Made by a program: the position numbers and the translations under genes. Below, in pieces: positions 8,519 through 17,527 of a stretch of DNA of 42,618 nt; within the stretch, counting starts at the first letter, position 1, and each line of letters begins with the position of its first letter. The notes below the pieces were generated by a model, which made no database searches, had not been told where the DNA came from, and saw only the letters and a program-made list of their open reading frames with translations. Origin of the DNA: G020348385 sp964580235 (lineage in GTDB: Bacteria; Acidobacteriota; Aminicenantia; Aminicenantales; Aminicenantaceae); NCBI GenBank assembly GCA_964580235.1, contig CAZOJY010000016.1, positions 1-42,618 of the forward strand. The letters are read 5' to 3'.

Positions 8519-11500
8519 CGCACACGTGCTGTAAAGGGTATCCTGCCAGGACGGCTGCGGATGAGTTGGATATGGACTCTGTTCTGGCCTTCCTCTTCGA
8601 TGCGTGCGGTTTCATATTTGGCGCGTGACAGATATTTTGCATGGGCTCTCAAGTAGGTCAATCCCTGGGTGACAAGAAAGTCAAGCCACTGGCCTTGAGC
8701 CGTTTCATCCATAAGCTCGGGTGTTTCTTCTACAAAAGTAATCCGGCGCCTGTTGGAGAGTTTGCTTTCTCTCGAGGAACGCCTTTTGGCATACAGGTTC
8801 ACGCCATCATGGTCTTCCAGGTAGTTCACATGGGGCTGCCAGCGTGAGGCCCAACGGTAATACCTGTCATAAAATTTTTGATTCGAAGCCTGAAATTTTG
8901 CGTTTGCGTTAATCTCCTGTGTGATGAAGGTCCTCAATTCCTGCCCGGCCCTGGCCCATTTTTCATATAGAGGGAGGGAGAGGGACCTGTAGTAGGCAAA
9001 CCATCCTCTCGGGATCCAGTAACTGCGGAATTGATAGGGAATGTAATTGGAAAATTGTTGAACCCATTCATGGGAGGGATATCCATGGAGGTTGAGGTAG
9101 ATGTCCGGAAGCCATCTATCATAAAGGTTTTTCCGCACTTCTGCCTCGGGGAGAAGCGGTTTTGATGCCCCGACCTGGTATCCCACGTCGATTCCCAGGG
9201 AGCTGTAACGTCCGGCGTGCAGGCTGTGCAGCGGCGTAACTTTCTGGAGTTCATAGGCCAGCGCGGCCCCGTCAGGATTTTCCATCGGATGAAGGATGAA
9301 ATTTGTTTTTTTTATGAATTCCCGGTATGCCGGATCATCAGCCAGCAGCTCGGCGAATTTGAGGATGTAGTTTGTGGATGAAATTTCATTGGCATGCTGA
9401 CGTCCGCTGAGATACAGGGTGGGCTTGAGGGTAATGAGGCGAGGGATGGAAACGTATTTTTCCATAGGGGTGAAGATTTCCAGGACAGGAATCGGCCGGT
9501 TCTCGAAGGACCTGCCTCCGATGGTGGCTCGGATGCTGTCGAAACGCCCGAGCTGGTCCGCCAGATCCAAACACGTCTCGGGCGATATGATTTCTTTTGT
9601 CGGGATCGAAATTTTTTCCGGCTGGAACTTCCTGACCGTAACCGCCTCTTTTATGTCCGATGGCTCGAGAATGAAGATCTCTTCCTTTTCCCAGTCTTTG
9701 AGTTTGGTTTTTATCGCCAGGGATTTGAGGTTCGGAAAACGAAAAGGGGAGGGCACAATTCTGTTATTCTGGAGATTTTTTACTGCATCGATGATTTCGA
9801 GAACTGCCAGGTAGTCTTTCTCCTTTTCTATTTCGAGTTCGGCCGTTAGCTTTTCGATTCTCTCTTCAATCCCGTTATAGATGAAAGAGGGGATATGGAG
9901 GCTTTTGGCTTTAATCCTGGGGAAGGCGAATTTTTTGCTCTTTTCTCTATGTCCCTCTTCTTCCCATTCCAGGAGCATTTCCGGAGCGTCCGCCTGCCAG
10001 CCGTCAAATGTGACTTTGACCCGGCCTTTTTTCCCTTCTGAAGAGGGATAAATCTTGGGGAGAATATTCCCAGGAGCCGAATACCGTGAGGTGTCTTCTG
10101 GGATTTTTTCATCCTGTTCCGGTTCGATCTCCGTGATGCCTCGAAGAAAATCGAGCGTATCGAAATAAATTTCATCGTGAATGGCCTCCAGGCTGCTCAC
10201 GATTTCCTCATCCAGCCCAAGCTGAAAGTCGGGTTCGCTCAGCCACATTTCGATCAACAGCCTTTTGAAATACGGCTGCTTCTTGAATGACGGATTATTC
10301 CCCGTCTTTTTCAGGATGTGGCTGTAGACTTCCTTGAGGATGTCGGTCTGGTAGAATTCCCAAAACTTCTCCAGGTCACTGTTCAGGCCGGTGTCCAGCA
10401 CGACCTTTTTGTCCTGTTCGATCCTGACCCAGCCGGTGGTCAGTTTGACCTTCCCCCACTCGGGGAGAGCCTGCATGTAAAGGGATTCCCTGGTGTGCGG
10501 CGAAAAATGTTTGTCGAAAAGAATGTTTTCCTTCTCGTCGAAGGCGGTCACGTCATACACCGGTTCGGCCTCGTCCTTCATCTCGAATTCAATTCTGTCC
10601 AGAGGGATTCTGAGTTTTGCGGCGATAAGGTCATCCACTGGATAGAGCTCCTGCAGCCAGCGGGTCGGTTCGCTGTAAAATCGCTTGGGCCGGGAAAAAT
10701 CCTCCCGTTCCCGGGCAAACCGGATGAGAACGTGGTGGGCATTTTTTTCTTCCAGCACAGGAAGGATTTTCTCTTTGATCCAGAAAAAACCCTGTTTGTA
10801 GGAGGAAAAAACATCGACGTCAAATTGGGAGAATTCTGAGCTTTTGAGAAAGGCTTCGATTTTTCCGGCAATTTTTTGCCTGACAGCCGGCGATTCACTC
10901 ACCCCCACGCATATTTTAAGCGGGGAGTCCGACGGCCGCAGGTTTTTTACGTTCCGCTGGATCAGATGAAAGGCATCATTGCCTTCCCAGGAAAATTCCT
11001 TCTCCTTCTGAAATATGTTTTTGCTGTCCTTCAGGGCAAAATCCTGGATGTCGATCTTTTCGGCATGCAGCTTTTTATCGAGATATTCGCGGACATAAGT
11101 CGCAAATTTTTCATTCTTTTGAGGAAGAAATAAACGCAGGTTGAAATGGCTGAATTTTTTATCTGCCATGTCCTTGATGAACGTTTTTAATTTGATCCAG
11201 AAATGGGCCTCAGCACTTCCCCTTTTTCCTTCCAGAAATTCTTCGAGGGCGGTGGGAACATCCTGCACTTCCGCGTGTCCCTCACCGTAATCGCCAAAAT
11301 AAGGGAAGGTTTGGCCGAAAAAGGAGAGGGTTCTTTCAAGCCCCAGCGCATCCTCTTCACAAATCACCAAGGCGTTCGATTTGTTCAGCGCTTGAGGGAC
11401 GATCTGCACGATTCCCCAGCCTTTTTTAAGTTGAGGTCTCTTTATTTTTCCGGCATCGATCAGTTCTTGAGTGAATCGATTATTTCTGCCGATGATGATC

Positions 11501-12663
11501 GGAGCTTTGAGGCGCTCTTTGTTTTCAATTTCTCTATCGAGGTAGGCAATCGGAAAGGACGCCCCAGCCGTGTTGAGAACCAGGCGCGAGGTTATCCAAT
11601 AGGCCCCATGGGCGGGGAGTTTTTGGGGGAGGATCAAGACGCTGTCCAGCGTGTCCAGGATATTATCCTTGTCCGAGTCGGAATAAAATCCTTTACCTGT
11701 GAAAAGATTTGTCAGGTCGAATTTTTTTCCTGACTTTGCGGCCTGGGGGCGGGGTTTGTAGGAGGGCGTGAGCATTCTTTGTGGGAAGCCTACACGCGGG
11801 AGAGATATTTTGAGCATTTTTCCATCCCTGCGGAACTCGAATGTGAGCTGAGCACAGCCGGGATAAGACAGGGTATCTGTCCTGGCTCCGCGTTTGTGAA
11901 GAAATTTGAGCTCTTCAATAGCCCTGATAGCCCTCGCCTGCTGTTCGGGCCGATCGAAATCGACAGCCACGCTCAAGTCTTTGATATCTCCGTTGTTAAA
12001 CCGCAGTTTTTTTATCGCATCATAAGGAGATTTTGCGGCCGCAAAATCGTATGCGGCCTTTACTACGGCTGTGTTCGAGGGAGTGAGGTTTTGTGCATCG
12101 AAAAATTTCTGAATGTCCTGTTCCAGAGAAATATAAGTATCTCCTTCCTCACGCCCCCAAATTTCCCAAAGGTACGGCCACCGGAGGAAAAATTCACGGG
12201 CCGTACGCAGAAGAGATTCATCCGATCCCGCCGCTAGAACAACGCCGCTCTGCTGGCTGCCGGTCAAAAGAGCGACGATTCCTTGATTTTTTTCCAGTTG
12301 ATCGAGGGAGAGCTTTTTCTGTGCAGCCCATTTTTTGACGGCTTCCAGCTTTGATCCGATCAGGATGGGAAATGCCTGGGAAGAGAGCGCCCTGTATTCG
12401 GATTCTTTTTTTACGATCGAGAAGTCGACGACCAAGCTGTCGAAGTTCGCACGTGCAGCGATGTCGGAGGCCGCCGCGATTTCAAAAGCCGAAGGCTCAT
12501 CAGGGATGACGACACAGAGGGATATCCTCTCTGCAAAACCGTCTTTGTCCTGGTCTATGATTCCTTTGCCGGGACGAAACACAGCAGACAGGCTTGTGAA
12601 TTCGGCACCTGCGCAGTTTATGGCAAACCATATAAACATCAGGATAAAAATCCTCTTTTTCAT
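8515..12663 (-). CDS. Giant secreted M14 zinc carboxypeptidase-like protein
   Basis: A 1382-residue exported protein. The N-terminus is a signal peptide (basic start, hydrophobic core, cleavage near CAGAEF). Two Asp-rich calcium-type loops, DQDKDG and DSDKDN, occur near residues 38 and 330, like thrombospondin type-3 or dockerin loops. The M14 domain is C-terminal: zinc ligands H1090 and E1093 in GRQHANEISS, substrate-binding-like HPMENPDGA, and third ligand H1193 in NLHGYPSHE. A candidate catalytic Glu lies in FVEETPE (about 1312-1313). Most of the first roughly 1000 residues has no family I can name; it is charged and partly strand/helix-rich. Standard M14 enzymes are about 300-450 residues, so the accessory region is very large. 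GGAGG lies just before ATG 12663. It converges on the arsenosugar-type operon. Confidence 0.82.
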   Translation of the reverse strand: MKKRIFILMFIWFAINCAGAEFTSLSAVFRPGKGIIDQDKDGFAERISLCVVIPDEPSAFEIAAASDIAARANFDSLVVDFSIVKKESEYRALSSQAFPILIGSKLEAVKKWAAQKKLSLDQLEKNQGIVALLTGSQQSGVVLAAGSDESLLRTAREFFLRWPYLWEIWGREEGDTYISLEQDIQKFFDAQNLTPSNTAVVKAAYDFAAAKSPYDAIKKLRFNNGDIKDLSVAVDFDRPEQQARAIRAIEELKFLHKRGARTDTLSYPGCAQLTFEFRRDGKMLKISLPRVGFPQRMLTPSYKPRPQAAKSGKKFDLTNLFTGKGFYSDSDKDNILDTLDSVLILPQKLPAHGAYWITSRLVLNTAGASFPIAYLDREIENKERLKAPIIIGRNNRFTQELIDAGKIKRPQLKKGWGIVQIVPQALNKSNALVICEEDALGLERTLSFFGQTFPYFGDYGEGHAEVQDVPTALEEFLEGKRGSAEAHFWIKLKTFIKDMADKKFSHFNLRLFLPQKNEKFATYVREYLDKKLHAEKIDIQDFALKDSKNIFQKEKEFSWEGNDAFHLIQRNVKNLRPSDSPLKICVGVSESPAVRQKIAGKIEAFLKSSEFSQFDVDVFSSYKQGFFWIKEKILPVLEEKNAHHVLIRFAREREDFSRPKRFYSEPTRWLQELYPVDDLIAAKLRIPLDRIEFEMKDEAEPVYDVTAFDEKENILFDKHFSPHTRESLYMQALPEWGKVKLTTGWVRIEQDKKVVLDTGLNSDLEKFWEFYQTDILKEVYSHILKKTGNNPSFKKQPYFKRLLIEMWLSEPDFQLGLDEEIVSSLEAIHDEIYFDTLDFLRGITEIEPEQDEKIPEDTSRYSAPGNILPKIYPSSEGKKGRVKVTFDGWQADAPEMLLEWEEEGHREKSKKFAFPRIKAKSLHIPSFIYNGIEERIEKLTAELEIEKEKDYLAVLEIIDAVKNLQNNRIVPSPFRFPNLKSLAIKTKLKDWEKEEIFILEPSDIKEAVTVRKFQPEKISIPTKEIISPETCLDLADQLGRFDSIRATIGGRSFENRPIPVLEIFTPMEKYVSIPRLITLKPTLYLSGRQHANEISSTNYILKFAELLADDPAYREFIKKTNFILHPMENPDGAALAYELQKVTPLHSLHAGRYSSLGIDVGYQVGASKPLLPEAEVRKNLYDRWLPDIYLNLHGYPSHEWVQQFSNYIPYQFRSYWIPRGWFAYYRSLSLPLYEKWARAGQELRTFITQEINANAKFQASNQKFYDRYYRWASRWQPHVNYLEDHDGVNLYAKRRSSRESKLSNRRRITFVEETPELMDETAQGQWLDFLVTQGLTYLRAHAKYLSRAKYETARIEEEGQNRVHIQLIRSRPGRIPFTARVR

Positions 12664-12757
12664 GATACACCTCCGTTTTTTTTGGCCTGGCTTCTATGAT
12701 GAGTGTAAATTTAATAATTTTTCGCTGTTCAGGTCAAATTTCACACCTGATTTTAGG

Positions 12758-12786
12758 TTGACATATGTGGGCTTTTCCGCTAAAGT
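12758..12786 (+). promoter_or_regulatory. Candidate sigma70 promoter, distal, for the SpoIID-like gene
   Basis: TTGACA at 12758-12763 (perfect -35), a 17-base spacer, then TAAAGT at 12781-12786 (4 of 6 matches to -10). Transcription would start near 12793 and give a leader of about 120 bases containing the dyad at 12813-12830. Confidence 0.45.
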
Positions 12787-12866
12787 ATCAAGTTCATGGC
12801 AAAGAAACAAACGACACTATATATTGTGTCTATATAACGGAGATATAGAATATATTGAATTTTTTC

Positions 12867-12896
12867 TTGACATCAAGTTAAAAAAATTTATATAAT
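12867..12896 (+). promoter_or_regulatory. Consensus sigma70 promoter, proximal, for the SpoIID-like gene
   Basis: TTGACA at 12867-12872 and TATAAT at 12891-12896, both perfect matches, are separated by 18 bases of A/T-rich DNA. The expected start near 12903 leaves a leader of only about 14 bases before ATG 12917, and no clear Shine-Dalgarno sequence lies in it. Confidence 0.65.
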
Positions 12897-12916
12897 TCCT
12901 TCAAGAAAACCAGCCA

Positions 12917-15288
12917 ATGAGAAAACCCTACGCCGTCTTTATAAAGTACTTTATTATACTCGCCCTCTCTTTTTTTGTATTGGGCGGCCAGCCTCTTGAG
13001 TTCGGGCAGGAAAATACATTTTTTCATGGCTATCTTATCCGGAAACCTGTGATCCGTGTTGGATTGGGGATTAATCTGAGCAACATCAAAATTTCTTCTT
13101 CCTCCGGAATGAAGATTTATGAAATCAACTCCCATTACAAGCTTGTTGCCGAAGATGTTCAGGATGCCTGGATCAAAGGACGGAAAGAAAAACTGACTGA
13201 AAAATTTGTTATCCTGGTAGCTCAATCCAAGGACAGAGAGGAAGCTGAAATATTTGCCCAGGAGCTCCGGTCCGTGACCGAACAAAAAGTCTACGTAACC
13301 CATGGTGGGGAATCAGCCCCGGCTGGGACATTCCAGGTTAAAATCGGCGATTTTATTACAAGGGGAGATGCACTCGGATATATCGTTAAATTGAACCAGA
13401 TGGGAATCGATGATACCTGGATATTGAGAGAGGAAATCACCGAGGAGGAATCCAAGCCTATCTGGATTTTGGTCAACGACGAGCTGAAAAGTCTCCATGA
13501 TGAGACAATTCTTTATTTCATCCCCAGCAATCCTCAGAGTTTTCTGTCATATAATGGAAGAGATTACCGGGGGCTTTTCATTCTCAAGGCCACCCGCAAG
13601 GGCATTGTGCTGGTGAACGTGCTCAACATCGAAGACTACTTAAAGGCTGTTGTGCCGAGCGAGCTGTCGCCTTATAATTTCCACCAGATCGAGGCCCATA
13701 AAGCTCAGGCCGTGGCTGCCCGGACCTATGCATTTAGAAACCTGGGAGCGAATGAAGAATTGGGCTTTGATCTCAGCGATACTCCAAGCTCTCAATTTTA
13801 TAAGGGAATGAATGCCGAACATCCCCTGAGCACCAAGGCTGTTGAGGCAACCCGGGGAGAAATTGCGACGTACAAAGGCAAACTGATCGAAGCTCTTTAC
13901 ACGAGCACATGTGGGGGAATGACAGAAAACGTAGAAGATATTTTTATGGGTCCGGCTCTGCCCTATCTTCGGGGAATAGAGTGTGTGTATGAAAAACAAA
14001 ATGAATGGCCCGTTAAGAGCTCCGGCACAATTTTGCCTATTTACATCGAGAGAAAAAATATCACGCCTTCAGTTGCCTATCTTATCAGCCTGGATGTCAT
14101 TCCTCAAAATACCGATCCNNNNNNNNNNNNNNNNNNNNNNNNNNNNNNNNNNNNNNNNNNNNNNNNNNNNNNNNNNNNNNNNNNNNNNNNNNNNNNNNNN
14201 NNNNNNNNNNNNNNNNNNCGCCTTCAGTTGCCTATCTTATCAGCCTGGATGTCATTCCTCAAAATACCGATCCCCTGCATTACCGGGAGGAAGCCACCTA
14301 TGAGGAAGCCGTGAACTGGATCAATAAAGCAAGGCATCTGCTCGGGAAAGAGGGGGAGGAATTCGCTCCACAGCCAGTGGAACTGGATTATGCCTCTTTT
14401 GCCGACCTCCTCATCCATGGATTGGGCTGGCAGCAGAGAGTGGATAACCTTTTGCTGGGAAGTGAGACGGATTTCATTTTCAAAAACTTTCAGAGCCCGG
14501 ACGGCAAATCCCGCGACTTTATCGCCTATCTTGTGCAGGCCGGAATTTTTCCGGATGGCGACCAGCTTAAATGGACGGATCAGCCGATCAGAAGAGGGGA
14601 GATGGCCCTATGCATATGGAGAGCCCTCAATTCTTACGATGGATTGATCCACCAAGGGGTTTTCAAGGAACTTAATGGAAAAAGGATTATCCTGGAATCC
14701 GGTCAGGATAAGGAGGGGCTTGTTCTTCTGCCTGACTTCTATCTATTTAAAAGTTATGATGGGGAAAAAACAATGGCATCTCAGCTCTTTCTTCTCGGAG
14801 GAGAGAAGCTCAGGTGGATTGAAAAAAGCGGGGGAGTAAGACTTCTTGAAGTTGTCTTTCCCTCCAATTCGAATATCCTCGATAGAGACTCTGTCCATCA
14901 TTCCTGGCAGGTCATACAATCGAAGGAGGCGTTGGAAAAGAGAATCAATCGATACTATCCCATCGGAAAACTCATCGATTTGGTCCCGCAGAGGAGAGGA
15001 AAATCCAACCGGGTCGTTGAACTTCTGATTAAAGGCTCAGAAACCCAAGCCGTTGTCAAAGGACTGCGCATTCGCAGGGTTCTGGGGCTCAAAGAAACAT
15101 TATTTGTCACTGAGAAGGAATACGACGAAAACGGGGACTGGTCACACATCCTTTTTACGGGAAGAGGATGGGGACATGGTGTGGGGCTTTGTCAGGTTGG
15201 CGCTTTTGGTATGGCCCGGGCAGGCGCCGGCTACCAGGAAATATTGAAAAAGTATTATCAAGGTATTAAAATAAGCAAGCTTTACTGA
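12917..15288 (+). CDS. spoIID: SpoIID/LytB-domain protein, interrupted by an artificial assembly gap
   Basis: As written, the gene is broken by 100 N and changes frame across it. The 55 bases before the gap (14064-14118) are repeated exactly after it (14219-14273). Collapsing the duplicate joins 12917-14118 to 14274-15288 in frame and gives one 738-residue protein. Its parts are an N-terminal signal/anchor (FFVLGGQPLEF), a SPOR-like segment (TEKFVILVAQSKDREEAE onward), then the SpoIID domain with VLNIEDYLKAVVPSE, AQAVAARTYA, SSQFYKG, STCGGMTE and a C-terminal GRGWGHGVGLCQ-GAFGMA block. SpoIID-type proteins are lytic transglycosylases acting on denuded peptidoglycan glycan strands; in non-sporeformers they act in wall remodelling. 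SPOR-like regions bind peptidoglycan. A consensus promoter lies 21-50 bases upstream. The domain call is secure; the SPOR-like call is weaker. Confidence 0.87.
14064..14118 (+). repeat. Left copy of a 55-bp duplicate flanking the assembly gap
   Basis: These 55 bases end at the first N and are identical to 14219-14273. The copy lies within the SpoIID-domain gene and in its reading frame. It is best read as the end of one contig overlapping the start of the next, not as a biological repeat. Confidence 0.9.
14119..14218. other. Scaffold gap of exactly 100 N
   Basis: A run of exactly 100 N, the customary placeholder for unknown gap size. Because the flanks are identical over 55 bases and collapse into one uninterrupted reading frame, the true gap length is most likely minus 55, with no sequence missing. 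A 55-base overlap also matches a commonly used de Bruijn k-mer size. Confidence 0.95.
14219..14273 (+). repeat. Right copy of the 55-bp duplicate flanking the assembly gap
   Basis: Identical to 14064-14118. It restores the correct frame of the SpoIID-domain gene into the downstream half when the left copy and the N run are removed. Confidence 0.9.
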
Positions 15289-15414
15289 CCCGAATTGCTC
15301 GTAAAAAATGCCGATGAGATTGTTCCTGTGCAAAACACAATTTTAATGTCTGGGCAGAGCGGTTGGCTCTGTTTACGAATGATTCAGAGGAATTTTAGAG
15401 AGGAGAAGGATTGC

Positions 15415-15969
15415 GTGGAAAAAGAAATCATGAGAAAAAGGCTCATCCAGATCCTGAGGGAAAAATCCCTGCAGACTAATGTGGCGCGTGTCCTGACATC
15501 TGGAAGAACAAGCACGTATTACATCGATGCCAAGATGACGACACTCGACCCCGAGGGAGCCAAGCTGGTCGGGCGGTTGATCTTGGATATTCTCGAACCG
15601 TTTGATATCGATGCCATCGGTGGGTATACCCTGGGAGCAGACCCGATCGTCAGTGTGGTGGCTGCTTTGAGTTCAGAGACCGATCGCCCCCTGCCGGCAT
15701 TCATCGTCCGCAAAGAACCAAAAAAACACGGCGAGAGGAAGATGATCGAGGGCCCCTTTCAGCGGGGCTGGAAGGTGGCGGTTGTGGATGATATCGTGAC
15801 GACGGCAGGCTCGACTCTTAAGGCCATCAAGGCCGTTGAAGAAGAAGGCGGAGAGGTGGCCGTTGCTTTGACCATTGTCGACCGTCTGGAAGGAGGAAGG
15901 GAGAACCTTGAAAAGAGCGGATACAAATTCCTTCCTCTTTTTACCCGCGACGATCTTCTCGAGGAATAA
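15415..15969 (+). CDS. pyrE: Orotate phosphoribosyltransferase
   Basis: A 184-residue type I phosphoribosyltransferase that makes orotidine 5'-phosphate from orotate and PRPP in pyrimidine synthesis. The PRPP-binding loop VAVVDDIVTTAGST is in the usual place in the second half. TSGRTSTYYIDAK near the N-terminus and VRKEPKKHGERK, the flexible catalytic loop with Lys/Arg residues, are characteristic of OPRTase. I chose GTG 15415 because AGGAGA at 15401-15406 lies at good spacing and the protein then has normal length. ATG 15430 would lose five residues, and the open frame further upstream to 15295 has no family resemblance. No other pyr gene is adjacent. Confidence 0.9.
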   Translation: MEKEIMRKRLIQILREKSLQTNVARVLTSGRTSTYYIDAKMTTLDPEGAKLVGRLILDILEPFDIDAIGGYTLGADPIVSVVAALSSETDRPLPAFIVRKEPKKHGERKMIEGPFQRGWKVAVVDDIVTTAGSTLKAIKAVEEEGGEVAVALTIVDRLEGGRENLEKSGYKFLPLFTRDDLLEE

Positions 15970-16067
15970 TTCCTTTAGTCCCGGTCATTGCCTTTTATTT
16001 TTGATTTCTGTAAAATCTCAAGTCATCTAACCTGGATAATTCAAGATAATTTTATGAAAGCTGCCGA

Positions 16068-17489
16068 GTGACAAACAAAAAAAAAGAGATCAAACTTGCT
16101 GTTGCCTTCATCCCTGTCCTCTTCCTGATTGTTGCTTTATCTGTGACTATCGGATTTTTTAAGCTTCAACCTCATATTCCCCTGATTCTGGCGGCTGCTG
16201 TAGCCACAATCGTGGCCTCACTCTATAAGCATCCCTGGAAAGAAATCCTGGACGGCATGGTGCACGGCATCACTCTGGCCATGAGTGCCATTCTGATTTT
16301 GATAATCGTAGGCACCATGATCGGCACCTGGATCTCGGGAGGCATCGTTCCTGCAATGATTTATTACGGCTTGAAGGTGCTCTCGCCTGGAATTTTTCTT
16401 GTGGCCACACTCATCATCTGTTCGATTGTGTCGCTGGGAACCGGGTCCTCCTGGTCCACGGCCGGAACTGTCGGAGTGGCTCTTATCGGAGTGGGGCAGG
16501 GATTGGGAATCCCTGTTCCGATGGTGGCCGGCGCAATCATATCAGGTGCTTATTTTGGCGATAAGATGTCCCCTCTTTCGGATACGACAAATTTGGCGCC
16601 TGCTGTTGCCGGCACGGATTTGTTTTCTCATATCCGCCATATGGTGTACACAACGACTCCGGGATATATTATTGCTCTCGTTCTATACGGCTTGATTGGA
16701 ATGAAATTTTCGGGCGGTACGCTCGATACGCAAAGTGTGGAAACTATCCTCACAACGATCAAATCCCATTTTTTCATTCATCCTGTGCTGCTTCTGCCTC
16801 CGGTATTTGTTATCATCATGGTGGTGAAAAAAATCCCTCCGCTGCCTGCCTTGCTCGGAGGAACAATCCTTGGCGGCGTTTTTGCTCTGCTGACTCAGTC
16901 CCAGTCCCTCAAAGATGTCATCCAGGCGGCTCAAACCGGCTATGTCTCTGAGACAGGAGTGCAGATGGTGGATGATTTGTTGACCCGCGGAGGGCTGGAG
17001 AGCATGATGCAGACGGTGGCCCTGATCATATGCGCTCTATCCTTCGGAGGTATCATGGAGAGAACCGGGATGCTCGAAGTCCTGGCCAGGGCTTTGCTGA
17101 AGAGGGTTCGAAGAACTGGCTCTTTGGTCGCAACCACGATATTCAGCTGCATCGCAATGAATGCCATCGCGTCAGACCAGTATATTGCGATCGTTATCCC
17201 GGGCCGAATGTACAAAAAGGCCTTTGATGAACGAAAACTCCATCCGAAAAATCTTTCCCGGTGTCTAGAAGACTCTGGGACGTTATCCTCGCCGCTCATC
17301 CCTTGGAACAGCTGTGGGGCCTTCATGTGGGCCACACTCGGCGTGAATCCTCTGCTTTATCTCCCGTATGCTTTTCTGAATCTCTCCAATCCGCTTGTCT
17401 CCATATTTTACGGCTACACGGGAATCACCATGGATAAAGTGGATGATGGCGGGACAGACAAAAAAGATACTGCAGAGAAAGAAAAATAG
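16068..17489 (+). CDS. nhaC: Na+/H+ antiporter NhaC family
   Basis: A 473-residue polytopic inner-membrane protein with about 11-12 hydrophobic segments. NhaC-family motifs include GTMIGTWISGGIVPAMIYYG, SLGTGSSWSTAGTVG, GAYFGDKMSPLSDTTNLAPAVAG and, near the C-terminus, SDQYIAIVIPGRMY and PWNSCGAF. These contain the conserved Asp, Thr and Ser residues of the ion path. It should exchange Na+ (or, in some relatives, malate/lactate with Na+) for H+. The start is GTG 16068; no ATG lies near and no strong Shine-Dalgarno sequence precedes it, so the start is the least certain part. The gene converges on kbl with a 38-base spacer. Confidence 0.9.
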   Translation: MTNKKKEIKLAVAFIPVLFLIVALSVTIGFFKLQPHIPLILAAAVATIVASLYKHPWKEILDGMVHGITLAMSAILILIIVGTMIGTWISGGIVPAMIYYGLKVLSPGIFLVATLIICSIVSLGTGSSWSTAGTVGVALIGVGQGLGIPVPMVAGAIISGAYFGDKMSPLSDTTNLAPAVAGTDLFSHIRHMVYTTTPGYIIALVLYGLIGMKFSGGTLDTQSVETILTTIKSHFFIHPVLLLPPVFVIIMVVKKIPPLPALLGGTILGGVFALLTQSQSLKDVIQAAQTGYVSETGVQMVDDLLTRGGLESMMQTVALIICALSFGGIMERTGMLEVLARALLKRVRRTGSLVATTIFSCIAMNAIASDQYIAIVIPGRMYKKAFDERKLHPKNLSRCLEDSGTLSSPLIPWNSCGAFMWATLGVNPLLYLPYAFLNLSNPLVSIFYGYTGITMDKVDDGGTDKKDTAEKEK

Positions 17490-17527
17490 TCAGGACCGAT
17501 AAACGGTTTTTTCGAACATATGTGTGC

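Larger units (their letters stand above)
12664..12916. promoter_or_regulatory. Divergent intergenic region between M14 peptidase and SpoIID-like genes
   Basis: This 253-base AT-rich spacer carries start signals for two divergent genes. For the SpoIID-like gene there are two good plus-strand promoters (listed separately). For the M14 gene a weaker candidate reads TTGACC at 12737-12732, a 17-base spacer, then TTAAAT at 12714-12709. A dyad GACAC-N8-GTGTC at 12813-12830 lies between the two plus-strand promoters and could be an operator. I see no coding capacity. Confidence 0.5.

Noticed and set aside
10318..10839. Plus-strand open frame of 173 codons opposite the M14 gene
   Set aside because: It is antisense to a long, well-supported coding frame, with no motif and no start signals; the similar plus-strand frames at 11203-11733 and 11779-12237 are rejected for the same reason.
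14064..14273. A biological 55-bp direct repeat or recombination site
   Set aside because: Exact identity at both edges of a 100-N run and restored reading frame on collapse point to contig overlap.
13983..14303. Open frame spanning the N run
   Set aside because: It exists only because N is read as coding; the true frame is the SpoIID gene after collapsing the 55-base duplicate.
15355..15374. Terminator hairpin after the SpoIID gene
   Set aside because: CAGAGC-GGTTG-GCTCTG is a good six-pair stem, but the following bases (TTTACG) lack a T tract.
17495..17512. Rho-independent terminator between nhaC and kbl
   Set aside because: ACCG-ATAAA-CGGT followed by T gives only a four-pair stem, too weak to call.
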